Below are positions 27,735-35,690 of a stretch of DNA of 39,691 bases, piece by piece (positions within the stretch are counted from its first letter, which is position 1; each line of letters opens with the position of its first letter). The stretch lies in the IMG/VR virus record IMGVR_UViG_3300042486_000071, positions 1 through 39,691 of that record; one strand, written 5' to 3'. The DNA is from a virus. The position numbers and the translations under genes were made by a program. The notes under the pieces were generated by a model, which worked only from the letters and a program-made list of their open reading frames with translations, made no database searches and was not told the origin of the DNA.

Positions 27735-29129
27735 ATGGGAAATTGTAATGAAACTATCATAGTTGCATCTTATGCAAGGTCAGCAAAAGAAAGTGCTGCG
27801 AGTGCCGCGCATTCTGCTTGCATAGCGTTACAATCCATTGGGGCGAGCGGAGCCACTGGAGCAACGGGAGTCGGAGCTACAGGGGCTACAGGACTCACTG
27901 GTTCTACAGGCCCAAGTGGTGGCCCGACCGGAGCTACCGGAGCTACGGGCGAAGGCGCAACTGGAGCCACGGGATTATCTGGTATTAACGGAACTACTGG
28001 AGCTACAGGATTGCGCGGGGCTACGGGAAGCACAGGATCGACTGGGCAGCAAGGTGCAACGGGATTGCAAGGTTCTACAGGCATAGGTGCATCTGGAGCC
28101 ACAGGAGCTACTGGTCAGCAAGGCCCAATCGGGCCACAAGGATCAACTGGAATGGTCGGCCCTCGCGGAGCTACAGGATTGACTGGGCCTATGGGAGCGA
28201 GCGGGTCTGGAGCTACAGGCTCTACTGGAATCGAAGGGCCAACTGGGGCTACGGGATTAGAAGGGGCGACTGGCGCGGGAACTACTGGAGCTACTGGTGT
28301 AGATGGGCCAACTGGAGCTACGGGAGCCACAGGGCCAGAAGGAAGCACTGGGGCTACTGGAATCGGAGCCACAGGCGCAACAGGAGTTCAAGGTGCTACT
28401 GGACTTACTGGACAATCATCTACTTTTTACAATTACAAAGCTGACACAACTATAACGAGCGGAACCCCTGCAATAAACACATTGTATTGGGATAACGCAA
28501 CTCAAGCCTCTTCATCAATTGTAACGCTTTCTCACATTGACGCACTTGGAAATGATATTGATGTCTTCTTCCCGTTATTCAAAACAAACGATACATTCAT
28601 TATTCAAGACCAAAGCAATTCAACCAATTTCCAAACTTGGAGGATTACCGCTACACCTACTGTTGTTCTTAATAGTTATATCTCAATTCCAGTAACACTT
28701 GTTACATCTGGAGGGACATCGCAATTCATAAACAATCAGCAATTGATATTTGCTATCGTTACATCTGGATTGACTGGGGCCACGGGATTACAGGGTAGCA
28801 CAGGAGCCACTGGTTTAGAAGGAGCTACCGGAGCTACCGGAGCTACTGGATTAACTGGTTCTACTGGAATCGAAGGCCCGACTGGAGCTACTGGAATTGG
28901 ATCGACTGGTGCAACTGGGGTTGGCGCAACTGGAGCCACTGGCCCAGCAGGATCAGCAGGCGGGGCTACAGGTGCAGGAACTGATGCCATCTTCTTTCTG
29001 AATGGACAAACAGTAAATACATCTTACACAATTCCAGTAGCGCAAAACGCTGGTAGTTTTGGCCCAATCACAATTGCGTCTGGCGCTGTTGTCACGGTCC
29101 CATCTGGCGGAATATGGACAGTGGTGTAA
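27735..29129 (+). CDS. Collagen-like fibre protein, 464 aa
   Basis: A Cys- and Ala-rich N-terminus ([20 protein letters not shown]) is followed by about 190 residues of Gly-x-y repeats, mostly GATGATG and GSTG/GPTG, then a globular insert of about 120 residues ([20 protein letters not shown]). A second collagen block and a C-terminal beta tip ([33 protein letters not shown]) complete it. The collagen parts predict a triple-helical shaft. The protein is a paralogue of the next gene, with the same tip and upstream palindrome. Confidence 0.85.
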   Translation: MGNCNETIIVASYARSAKESAASAAHSACIALQSIGASGATGATGVGATGATGLTGSTGPSGGPTGATGATGEGATGATGLSGINGTTGATGLRGATGSTGSTGQQGATGLQGSTGIGASGATGATGQQGPIGPQGSTGMVGPRGATGLTGPMGASGSGATGSTGIEGPTGATGLEGATGAGTTGATGVDGPTGATGATGPEGSTGATGIGATGATGVQGATGLTGQSSTFYNYKADTTITSGTPAINTLYWDNATQASSSIVTLSHIDALGNDIDVFFPLFKTNDTFIIQDQSNSTNFQTWRITATPTVVLNSYISIPVTLVTSGGTSQFINNQQLIFAIVTSGLTGATGLQGSTGATGLEGATGATGATGLTGSTGIEGPTGATGIGSTGATGVGATGATGPAGSAGGATGAGTDAIFFLNGQTVNTSYTIPVAQNAGSFGPITIASGAVVTVPSGGIWTVV

Positions 29130-29166
29130 TTATTTAAAAAAATGCTTGCAATGAAAACAATCAACC

Positions 29167-29182
29167 TTATCGTAAACGATAA
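29167..29182. promoter_or_regulatory. 16-bp palindrome copy 12
   Basis: TTATCGTAAACGATAA, identical to copy 11, ending 6 bases before the ATG (29189) of the second collagen-like gene. Confidence 0.85.
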
Positions 29183-29188
29183 TCAACT

Positions 29189-29824
29189 ATGAGTTGTGGA
29201 AATTCCAGAAGTTCTAAATGCAATCCATGCGGCCCAAGTGAGGCGGCATTGAATTCAATTGCAGATCGTGCAGCTTATTACGCTCGTATAGCAATAGTTG
29301 CTTCAGAGACTGGTGGCGGAATCCGCTGGGGATACATTGGGGATGGAACTGAAGTTACCTTCAACATTGATGGAGCCGCGACAACAAATAGCGCATCATT
29401 CCTTGTAACAATTGATGGAGTAGTCCAAGACCCATTGGATTATACAATCACCCAAGGATACCCATATACCATTACAATGAATAATCCCGTCCCATCTGGT
29501 GATGAGATTGTCATTGTATCATTGAATGGTAAAACAGGCGCGACTGGCCCCGGAGCAGGGGCGACTGGCCCAATAGGGCCAACTGGAGCTACAGGCATTC
29601 AAGGCCCAATAGGGCCGGGTGGTGGTGCTACTGGAGCAACTGGCCCAACAGGAATTGGAATTACAGGTGGAGGAACAGATGAAGTATTTTGGGAAAACGA
29701 TCAAGTTGTTACTACAAATTACACGATCACCACAAACAAAAATGCAATGTCCGCTGGCCCAATCACAGTTAATTCTGGAATTGTAGTAACAGTGCCAAGC
29801 GGATCAACATGGACTGTAGTATAA
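29189..29824 (+). CDS. Collagen-like fibre protein, short paralogue, 211 aa
   Basis: The N-terminus is Cys-rich (MSCGNSRSSKCNPCGPSEAA) and includes YYARIAIVASETGGGIRWGY, then a beta domain (EVTFNIDGAATTNSASFLVT). A short collagen stretch (about 115-155) and a tip (VTTNYTITTNKNAMSAGPIT; VVTVPSGSTWTVV) follow. The tip is closely related to that of the preceding gene, so the two arose by duplication and now differ mainly in shaft length and N-terminal domain. Confidence 0.8.
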   Translation: MSCGNSRSSKCNPCGPSEAALNSIADRAAYYARIAIVASETGGGIRWGYIGDGTEVTFNIDGAATTNSASFLVTIDGVVQDPLDYTITQGYPYTITMNNPVPSGDEIVIVSLNGKTGATGPGAGATGPIGPTGATGIQGPIGPGGGATGATGPTGIGITGGGTDEVFWENDQVVTTNYTITTNKNAMSAGPITVNSGIVVTVPSGSTWTVV

Positions 29825-29828
29825 TAAT

Positions 29829-30359
29829 ATGGCAACATCACTCTCATTAGAAAACGACTCCAGCCTCGCGCAAGGGTATCTCAAGGTCAATGGCACTACT
29901 GCCGCTACGCTGACTACGAGTGGCATTACAGGAAACTTGACTGGGAATGTGACTGGGAATGCAACTACTGCTACGGCACTATCTACTGCATCTGGTTCCG
30001 CTCCATCTTACGCCTGCCGTGCATGGGTGAACTTTGATGGCACAAGGGATACTTCTGGTGCAACAAGCACAGCAAATACAAATCGTCTTATTCGTGCAAG
30101 CGGGAATGTGACAAGTGTTCTTCGTAATGGGACTGGTGATTACACGATTACATTTACTACTGCGATGAGTGATGCTAATTATGCTGTATCAGGATCAGCA
30201 TCAGATATTACAAATGGAACAATAAACGCTGGGCCTTCAGTTTTGGTTCCAGATACAAGCGCAATTTTAACATCATCAATTAGAATACATACATTTGATA
30301 ATAACACAGATGGAAGAATTGATGTTAGGGGAGTAAATGTAGCAATCTTCGGAAACTAA
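29829..30359 (+). CDS. Fibre tip-module protein, 176 aa
   Basis: Residues from about 60 on carry the phage fibre module ACRAWVNFDGTRD, VTSVLRNGTGDYTITFTTAM and ANYAVSGSASD, ending VNVAIFGN. The N-terminus has SLAQGYLKVNGTTAATLTTS and a GNLTGNVTGNAT stretch typical of fibre shafts. It is a paralogue of the next gene. Such proteins are usually receptor-binding or distal fibre parts. Confidence 0.75.
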   Translation: MATSLSLENDSSLAQGYLKVNGTTAATLTTSGITGNLTGNVTGNATTATALSTASGSAPSYACRAWVNFDGTRDTSGATSTANTNRLIRASGNVTSVLRNGTGDYTITFTTAMSDANYAVSGSASDITNGTINAGPSVLVPDTSAILTSSIRIHTFDNNTDGRIDVRGVNVAIFGN

Positions 30360-30364
30360 TTATT

Positions 30365-30844
30365 ATGCCAACAACAATCGACTCCGCAGGAATTACTTTT
30401 AACGATGCAACCTCGTTTACGAGTGCTGTGCTTGCCGCTAGCTCTGTTGGTGCAACGCAGATCGCTAATGGATCTGTCACCGCAGCAAAACTTGGCACTA
30501 CAGAGCAAACCCGTATTGCAAAAGCATGGGTGAATTTTAATGGCACTACATCGCCCGGAACAATTCGCTCCAGCTTCAATGTTTCCAGCGTTACGAAGAA
30601 TGGAACTGGTGATTATACTGTGAATTTTGCTACGGCGATGGCAGATGCGAATTATTCTGTTTCCGGTTCTGTTGTTTCTTCCGACCCCACCACACCAAGA
30701 GGAATGCTTTTGGATCTCAACAGTTTGAATAATATATCTACTCCATTATTGACAACATCCGCTAGAATTAGAACAATTTGGGTAAATTCTAGTCCACAAC
30801 CGGCAGATACCACAATAGTTACATTGTCAATCTTCGGAAACTAA
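30365..30844 (+). CDS. Fibre tip-module protein, 159 aa
   Basis: This is the paralogue of the preceding gene: RIAKAWVNFNGTTS, VSSVTKNGTGDYTVNFATAM, ANYSVSGSVVS, ending VTLSIFGN. The N-terminus (TTIDSAGITFNDATSFTSAV; VGATQIANGSVTAAKLGTTE) is a common fibre shaft pattern. The two genes are separated by 5 bases and may form a heteromeric tip or be alternative tips. Confidence 0.75.
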   Translation: MPTTIDSAGITFNDATSFTSAVLAASSVGATQIANGSVTAAKLGTTEQTRIAKAWVNFNGTTSPGTIRSSFNVSSVTKNGTGDYTVNFATAMADANYSVSGSVVSSDPTTPRGMLLDLNSLNNISTPLLTTSARIRTIWVNSSPQPADTTIVTLSIFGN

Positions 30845-30848
30845 TTTT

Positions 30849-31358
30849 ATGTTTATTACCTATCCACAACCGAACGGACAAGTAGCAGTAGTCATCCCTA
30901 CTGGCGATGTTAATGACGCAATCAAAGATGTTCCAGAAGGAGTAGAATACAAGATCGTTGAATCAGTTGACATTGATAATGACTACTTCAACGCATACGA
31001 GTTTGACGCTGAAACTGGCGCAAAGGTAAACATTGATAAAGCAAAAGCTATTCATCTTGATAAGTTCCGTTCTGCTCGCGCACCTAAACTTGCCAAGCTC
31101 GACATTGACTTTATGAAGGCAGTTGAAGCTAACGACGAAGAGAAGAAGGCTGAAATCATTGCCGCGAAGCAAGCACTCCGCGATGTTACTTTGACTCCAC
31201 TTCCAGATGATCTTGCTGGCATTAAAGCAACTTTGCCCGATATTCTGAATGAGGTTCAAGCTCCGCAACCCTCTACAGAAGAGAACCAAGAACAAGTTAC
31301 AGAACCCTCGGTTGAACCTATATTAACTGAAGAAACTCCGTCTGATACTTTGAACTAA
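30849..31358 (+). CDS. Tail-fibre assembly-like protein, 169 aa
   Basis: The centre has AKAIHLDKFRSARAPKLAKL and KAEIIAAKQALRDVTLTPLP, words frequent in small proteins encoded beside phage fibre genes, which I take as fibre assembly chaperones. The C-terminus is an acidic, Pro/Glu/Thr-rich tail (STEENQEQVTEPSVEPILTE) that looks disordered. It follows two tip-module genes, which fits a chaperone role. Confidence 0.65.
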   Translation: MFITYPQPNGQVAVVIPTGDVNDAIKDVPEGVEYKIVESVDIDNDYFNAYEFDAETGAKVNIDKAKAIHLDKFRSARAPKLAKLDIDFMKAVEANDEEKKAEIIAAKQALRDVTLTPLPDDLAGIKATLPDILNEVQAPQPSTEENQEQVTEPSVEPILTEETPSDTLN

Positions 31359-31363
31359 ATATT

Positions 31364-32170
31364 ATGACTCCATGCACTCCAGCACCTCCATGCGACTTGG
31401 AATATCCATTGTTCTGCGAACCCCGCGAGCTTACAGCAATTGCTAAGAGGTTGGTTGTAGAAGATTCTTCCGCTTGCGATAGAACTCTTCAAACTCCACC
31501 ATCCAGTCAAGTTCTTGTATCCAACACAAACGGAACAATATCGTGGACTAATGGAGCGAGTAATACTCTTCTGAGTAAAAATTCAACTGGGAGCGTGGAG
31601 TTTGTTACGCTGAATAATATCCTGCAATCCGCGCCAGTTAATCTTGGTAGCCAACCATTTACTACTACTGGAGCAGTTAGCGTTGGATCACTTGCATCAA
31701 CTGGAGCTATTACCGCAGCAAGTGTAACGGCATCTGGAGCAGTTACCGCAGGATCACTTACTGTATCTGGAGCAACTTCAACTGCCGCGATTACCTCAAG
31801 CAGCACGATTCTCGCTAATGGTAACTCATCCAAGATTGGATATGACACTGGTGCTGGTGGATCGGTTACTCAAGGTGCAGGCGCAAAAACAAACGCTGTT
31901 ACTCTCAATCGTCCTACTGGAGTTATCGTTACCGATAATGCGGCACTCGCGGCCAATACTGCCGTTACCTTTAACTTGAGCAATTCTGTTATCGACGCTA
32001 CTGACATCGTGCTTGTAAGTCATATATCTGGAGGAACGCTTGGTTCATACAATTTTGCGGTAGCTCCAGCAACAGGCAATGCCAATGTCACAATCCGTAA
32101 CATTACCGCAGGATCATTATCCGAAGCTATTAGTCTGCGATTTATTGTAATCAAGAGTGTCAACGCATAA
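31364..32170 (+). CDS. Fibre-like protein, 268 aa
   Basis: The N-terminus is Cys/Pro-rich (MTPCTPAPPCDLEYPLFCEP). The centre is a repetitive beta shaft (SVGSLASTGAITAASVTASG; AVTAGSLTVSGATSTAAITS). The C-terminus (TGVIVTDNAALAANTAVTFN; ISLRFIVIKSVNA) is a compact beta tip. A palindrome copy lies in the codons for the TDNA segment (31923-31938). Its stop overlaps the next start as TAATG, linking it to the nozzle-like gene. Confidence 0.7.
   Translation: MTPCTPAPPCDLEYPLFCEPRELTAIAKRLVVEDSSACDRTLQTPPSSQVLVSNTNGTISWTNGASNTLLSKNSTGSVEFVTLNNILQSAPVNLGSQPFTTTGAVSVGSLASTGAITAASVTASGAVTAGSLTVSGATSTAAITSSSTILANGNSSKIGYDTGAGGSVTQGAGAKTNAVTLNRPTGVIVTDNAALAANTAVTFNLSNSVIDATDIVLVSHISGGTLGSYNFAVAPATGNANVTIRNITAGSLSEAISLRFIVIKSVNA
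31923..31938. promoter_or_regulatory. 16-bp palindrome copy 13 (intragenic)
   Basis: TTATCGTTACCGATAA, an exact consensus match inside a fibre-like gene, encoding Ile-Val-Thr-Asp-Asn, about 230 bases before the next gene. Confidence 0.75.
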
Positions 32171-34014
32171 TGCCAGCCGAAGGATCAGTTTTTGATGGAT
32201 TCACAAGTATTATAGCGCAAGACGCTGATACGCATCCATCGTATTTGCCAGAGTCTGTAGTATCAGAGTCAGTAAATAGGACATTCCGAGGTGGCATTAA
32301 TAGAACAAGGCCAAGCATTCGTAACATCTCCATTGAAGTTGGCGCGGGGCAGGATGCAAATATCGTTAACGATATTCAGAATGGAAACTTCCAAGGCGCG
32401 TATCCATATCGAGCGGTTAAATATAACTCCGCTGATGGAATACTGATTTCGGTATCTGGAACAATCTACTTTCTGAAGATCGCAAACAACAGCGCAACGG
32501 CATATAAGATTATCGAAGGGAATGATCCGGGTATGATGCACACATGGTTTGTGCAAGCCGAAGATCGGGTGTATATCCAAAACGGATACCAAAATGCTAT
32601 AGCATGGGATGGTGATTTAAATATTCCAGCTTATCGGTTGAATCCATATCTTGCCAAGATGCCGATTGGAACTGTGATGGAATACGCTTTCGGTCGGGTT
32701 TTTGTTTCTGATAAGTTCAATCAAATCTACGCTTCGGATATTATATATGGAAACGGATTCACCGATACCAAGAATACCGAGAACTTCACCGAGATAGGAT
32801 ACTGGGCAGAGGGCGGGGCATTCTCTACTCCTGCAATGATGGGGAATATCACAGGGATGAAGGTCATGCCACAGATTGGAACCAACCTTCGCGGCCAAGG
32901 TGAGCTTGTAATCCTAACTGGAAATGGAGCATTCTCAATGGATGTATCTATCCCAAGGTCAGAATGGAATACATCAAACATTCAGCGCATCTCTCTCCTT
33001 GGGCGCGGATGCACAAGCCCGTATGTGGGGTTGGCTAACTCGGAACTTTGGTTTAGGTCACACGATGGTTGGGCATTCTACTCCAATAGCCAATCTGAAT
33101 TCGCCAGATACTTTTCACTTCGCAAATTATCAAGAGAAGTGAACAAGTGGGTATCAAATGATACTCCTTGGCTGAAGCAATTCGCTTCTACAATGTTCTT
33201 CGATAACTACCTTATCAGCACAGTTTCGCCACAGACCTACCGCGCAGAAGGTGTAGAGGGATTGAATAGGTATCATCGCGGAATGGTAGTTCTCGACCTT
33301 GATCAATCTTCCTCACCAGCACCAGACGCACAACTTCAATTCCGCTGGAATGGAATCTGGACAGGCATCAGACCAACTCAACTGCTCACTGCATTGATCC
33401 AAGGTGAAAAGCGTGGATTCGGGTTCTCATTCGATGCAGACAATAAGAACCGACTTTACGAGTTTACTGTAGCTCAAGGCGATGACTACGGCCCTAATGG
33501 TAGCAGGCAGATAGAATCCTTCTTTACAACTGGCAGGTATGACTTCAATCGAAGCGGGGCTACCAACAAGTTCCTCCGCAAAAAGATTACTGGTGGAGAA
33601 ATGTGGATGAGTGAGATTAAGGGTGAAGTTCAAAGTTCAGCCGAGTTCCGCGCCGATTCTAATCCGTGCTGGTCAGAACTGAAAGTGCCTACAACATTTG
33701 GGTGTGACCCATGCTCGCCACAAGTAACCGAATGCTTCCCGCAACGAGGAGGTAATCGCTACAAACGCTACAAGTTTAACACACCAGACCCAAGCGAGTG
33801 CAATGACTTGGCAGGCATCCCATCGGTAGAAGGATCAGAATTCCAGATCAAAGTAAACTTAACCGGAGCAGCTACAGTTGACCGAGTGCGACTGATGGCA
33901 AACATTAAAAATAACGATGACTCTCCAGTTGGTGACTGCCCAGAAGAAAATCAAGAGTGTGAACCATTTTTGTGTTGCCAAGAGAAATATTGGAAATACA
34001 ATATCGTGAATTAA
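32170..34014 (+). CDS. Tail nozzle / tubular protein B-like, 614 aa
   Basis: Length, position before the adaptor-like gene and content resemble the nozzle protein (gp12-type) of podovirus tails: an early ESVVSESVNRTFRGGINRTR segment, an all-beta body with repeated WxG and aromatic strands (YGNGFTDTKNTENFTEIGYW; RISLLGRGCTSPYVGLANSE), and a Cys-rich end (FGCDPCSPQVTECFPQ; FLCCQEKYWKYNIVN). The nozzle conducts DNA from the connector. The Cys-rich C-terminus is unusual. An edge-mismatched palindrome lies inside (32359-32376). Confidence 0.7.
   Translation: MPAEGSVFDGFTSIIAQDADTHPSYLPESVVSESVNRTFRGGINRTRPSIRNISIEVGAGQDANIVNDIQNGNFQGAYPYRAVKYNSADGILISVSGTIYFLKIANNSATAYKIIEGNDPGMMHTWFVQAEDRVYIQNGYQNAIAWDGDLNIPAYRLNPYLAKMPIGTVMEYAFGRVFVSDKFNQIYASDIIYGNGFTDTKNTENFTEIGYWAEGGAFSTPAMMGNITGMKVMPQIGTNLRGQGELVILTGNGAFSMDVSIPRSEWNTSNIQRISLLGRGCTSPYVGLANSELWFRSHDGWAFYSNSQSEFARYFSLRKLSREVNKWVSNDTPWLKQFASTMFFDNYLISTVSPQTYRAEGVEGLNRYHRGMVVLDLDQSSSPAPDAQLQFRWNGIWTGIRPTQLLTALIQGEKRGFGFSFDADNKNRLYEFTVAQGDDYGPNGSRQIESFFTTGRYDFNRSGATNKFLRKKITGGEMWMSEIKGEVQSSAEFRADSNPCWSELKVPTTFGCDPCSPQVTECFPQRGGNRYKRYKFNTPDPSECNDLAGIPSVEGSEFQIKVNLTGAATVDRVRLMANIKNNDDSPVGDCPEENQECEPFLCCQEKYWKYNIVN
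32360..32375. promoter_or_regulatory. Palindrome copy 14, degenerate (intragenic)
   Basis: ATATCGTTAACGATAT keeps the core TATCG-TTAA-CGATA but has A and T at the outer positions. It is still a perfect palindrome and encodes Ile-Val-Asn-Asp near the start of the nozzle-like gene. Confidence 0.55.
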
Positions 34015-34018
34015 TCTA

Positions 34019-34519
34019 ATGGACAATCAATCTTCGTCTCCAGCACTTACGTTTCCAAATGTTCCAGATGACTTCTGTCCAACTGGTAACTGGCAGAATG
34101 TATTTCAGCAATTCATTGATGAGGTTCTTTCCAATGGAACAATTCTTGTTCCGGGCCTTGGTGATGTAACACCATCGCAAATTTCACAAATCAATCAAAC
34201 TCTTGCTAACCAGCAGAACGAAATTGATGCGCTTGATACTCGCGTTACTGCTTTAGAACCAGCGGTAAAAGTAAGAAGGGGTATAGTAACGGGGGTTCCT
34301 ACTGCTGACTCAATTCAAACTGTTTCTTTTGCTGCACTCCCAGATGTAAACTATGCGGTATCAATTACTCCAGTTTGCGCCGGAACAATTGGAGTTTCTA
34401 CTACTCCGTTATTTTCACTCAATAACGCAAGTAAAACAACGACTGGATTTTCTATCCGAGTCGAAAACAACATTTCTAACATAACAAGTATTGAATGGAT
34501 GGCAGTTCATACTTTGTAA
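34019..34519 (+). CDS. Short fibre protein with coiled coil and tip, 166 aa
   Basis: An N-terminal part with FPNVPDDFCPTGNWQNVFQQ, a short coiled coil (QINQTLANQQNEIDALDTRV) and a C-terminal tip (AALPDVNYAVSITPVCAGTI; NISNITSIEWMAVHTL) form the plan of a small trimeric fibre. The last strand IEWMAVHTL is a recurrent end of fibre tips. It lies between nozzle- and adaptor-like genes. Confidence 0.65.
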   Translation: MDNQSSSPALTFPNVPDDFCPTGNWQNVFQQFIDEVLSNGTILVPGLGDVTPSQISQINQTLANQQNEIDALDTRVTALEPAVKVRRGIVTGVPTADSIQTVSFAALPDVNYAVSITPVCAGTIGVSTTPLFSLNNASKTTTGFSIRVENNISNITSIEWMAVHTL

Positions 34520-34547
34520 TTAACATAGCCATAAAGAAAATAAACAT

Positions 34548-34706
34548 ATGACACCACTAAAAGGAACTGATCCTCGCCTTGTTTCAGGCGGCTCACCAAC
34601 TCGCGGCATGATCCGTGAGACTATGGGGAACAAACCGAACCTTGGTTCTAAGAAGCCCAGCATCTACACGACTGCTGGCACTCCCAAGCAAGGCTACCAG
34701 AAATAA
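34548..34706 (+). CDS. Small basic protein, 52 aa
   Basis: The frame reads MTPLKGTDPRLVSGGSPTRG, then MIRETMGNKPNLGSKKPSIY and TTAGTPKQGYQK. It is basic and Gly/Pro/Lys-rich, probably extended, as in small virion-associated peptides. The stop is followed directly by the palindrome at 34707. No family is recognised, but the frame fits the gap exactly. Confidence 0.55.
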   Translation: MTPLKGTDPRLVSGGSPTRGMIRETMGNKPNLGSKKPSIYTTAGTPKQGYQK

Positions 34707-34722
34707 TTATCGGAAACGATAA
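34707..34722. promoter_or_regulatory. 16-bp palindrome copy 15
   Basis: TTATCGGAAACGATAA, an exact consensus match placed between a stop codon (34704-34706) and the ATG at 34728, 5 bases away. Confidence 0.85.
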
Positions 34723-34727
34723 TCCCT

Positions 34728-35690
34728 ATGGCTGATACCCTCGAAGAGATGGTAGAACTTGTGAAGGGGTTCGTCGGAGACAGTGGCGTTTGCAATTATG
34801 AACGTGCTGTCAAAGCCGTAAACCAAGCAAGGCGACTACTTTGGAACAAAAGGGCGTGGACTTCGCAAGAAGAATACGTCCAGATTTGTTGCGTGAACGA
34901 TTGCTTCACGCTTCCAGCCCGATATGAGCAAATCAAACTTGCTTGGATCGGTGATGAGTCTGCGAGCCTCGCTGACGAATGGTTCAATGCTACAAATGCT
35001 TTTGCTCTTCAAGCAGGGAACTCATGCCATAGAGGAATTGTAGAAGTAGGAGGACTCCATGTTCTCTTCCGTGATTATACTACTCATCCATACCAAATCG
35101 GGGTAATGGCCGAGGAAGCTGATGACATCGGCGTAGAGTTGATGTTTGAAGCACAAGACCAGTATGACACCTATCATAAGGTTAAAGTAACTACTGCCAA
35201 TCCTCCAACGCTGGCTAAGTCTGATCTTCTTGTGAAGGGGATTCGGTCAGTAACCAAGCCAGTCACTAAAGGCAGGATTCGCGTGTATGCCTACGATACT
35301 GCATTGGAAGCAAAGACGCTGATAGCAATCTATCAACCGAATGATGCTCACCCTACATTCCGTAGGTTCAAAGCACCGAGGACGTGCGAGTGTATTACGC
35401 TTTACGCATCGAAGAAATACTTTGATTTGACCGATCCAAAGGAATTGGTTGAGTTCATCCCAGATGCGATGATCTATGCAGTTCTTGCATTGAACTCGCG
35501 GGAGAATCGCAAGGCGCAAGAGTTCTTGAGTAACTTGTCATTGGCCGTGCAGGAGCAAGAGAAAGAGATGGAAGGCTTAGAGATTCCAACTTGCGCTCCA
35601 TTGCGGATTGCTAACTATAGTCGGGCAGACAATCTAATCGGTGCTGATATATTGTCACCAACACCCAACGATTATTTCCTCTACCGATGA
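34728..35690 (+). CDS. Tail-tube adaptor-like protein, 320 aa
   Basis: I take this as the adaptor (tail tubular protein A-like) from position between nozzle and ejection genes and from its content: an N-terminal helical part (VKAVNQARRLLWNKRAWTSQ), a beta body (FRDYTTHPYQIGVMAEEADD; VKVTTANPPTLAKSDLLVKG) and a helical C-terminal part with basic residues (ALNSRENRKAQEFLSNLSLA). Adaptors of this type bridge portal and nozzle. It overlaps the cupin-like gene by 4 bases (ATGA). Confidence 0.65.
   Translation: MADTLEEMVELVKGFVGDSGVCNYERAVKAVNQARRLLWNKRAWTSQEEYVQICCVNDCFTLPARYEQIKLAWIGDESASLADEWFNATNAFALQAGNSCHRGIVEVGGLHVLFRDYTTHPYQIGVMAEEADDIGVELMFEAQDQYDTYHKVKVTTANPPTLAKSDLLVKGIRSVTKPVTKGRIRVYAYDTALEAKTLIAIYQPNDAHPTFRRFKAPRTCECITLYASKKYFDLTDPKELVEFIPDAMIYAVLALNSRENRKAQEFLSNLSLAVQEQEKEMEGLEIPTCAPLRIANYSRADNLIGADILSPTPNDYFLYR

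Noticed and set aside
27840-28410. CRISPR-like or satellite repeat array
   Set aside because: The repetition is in codon triplets for Gly-x-y with no spacers of constant length. It is a collagen-coding repeat.
27770-28990. Proline-rich minus-strand frames
   Set aside because: They are antisense of the Gly-Ala-Thr collagen repeats (GGAGCTACT on one strand reads as Pro/Val/Ala on the other).
20793-32170. Diversity-generating retroelement for the fibre genes
   Set aside because: No reverse transcriptase, template repeat or adenine-specific variable repeat is visible in the window.
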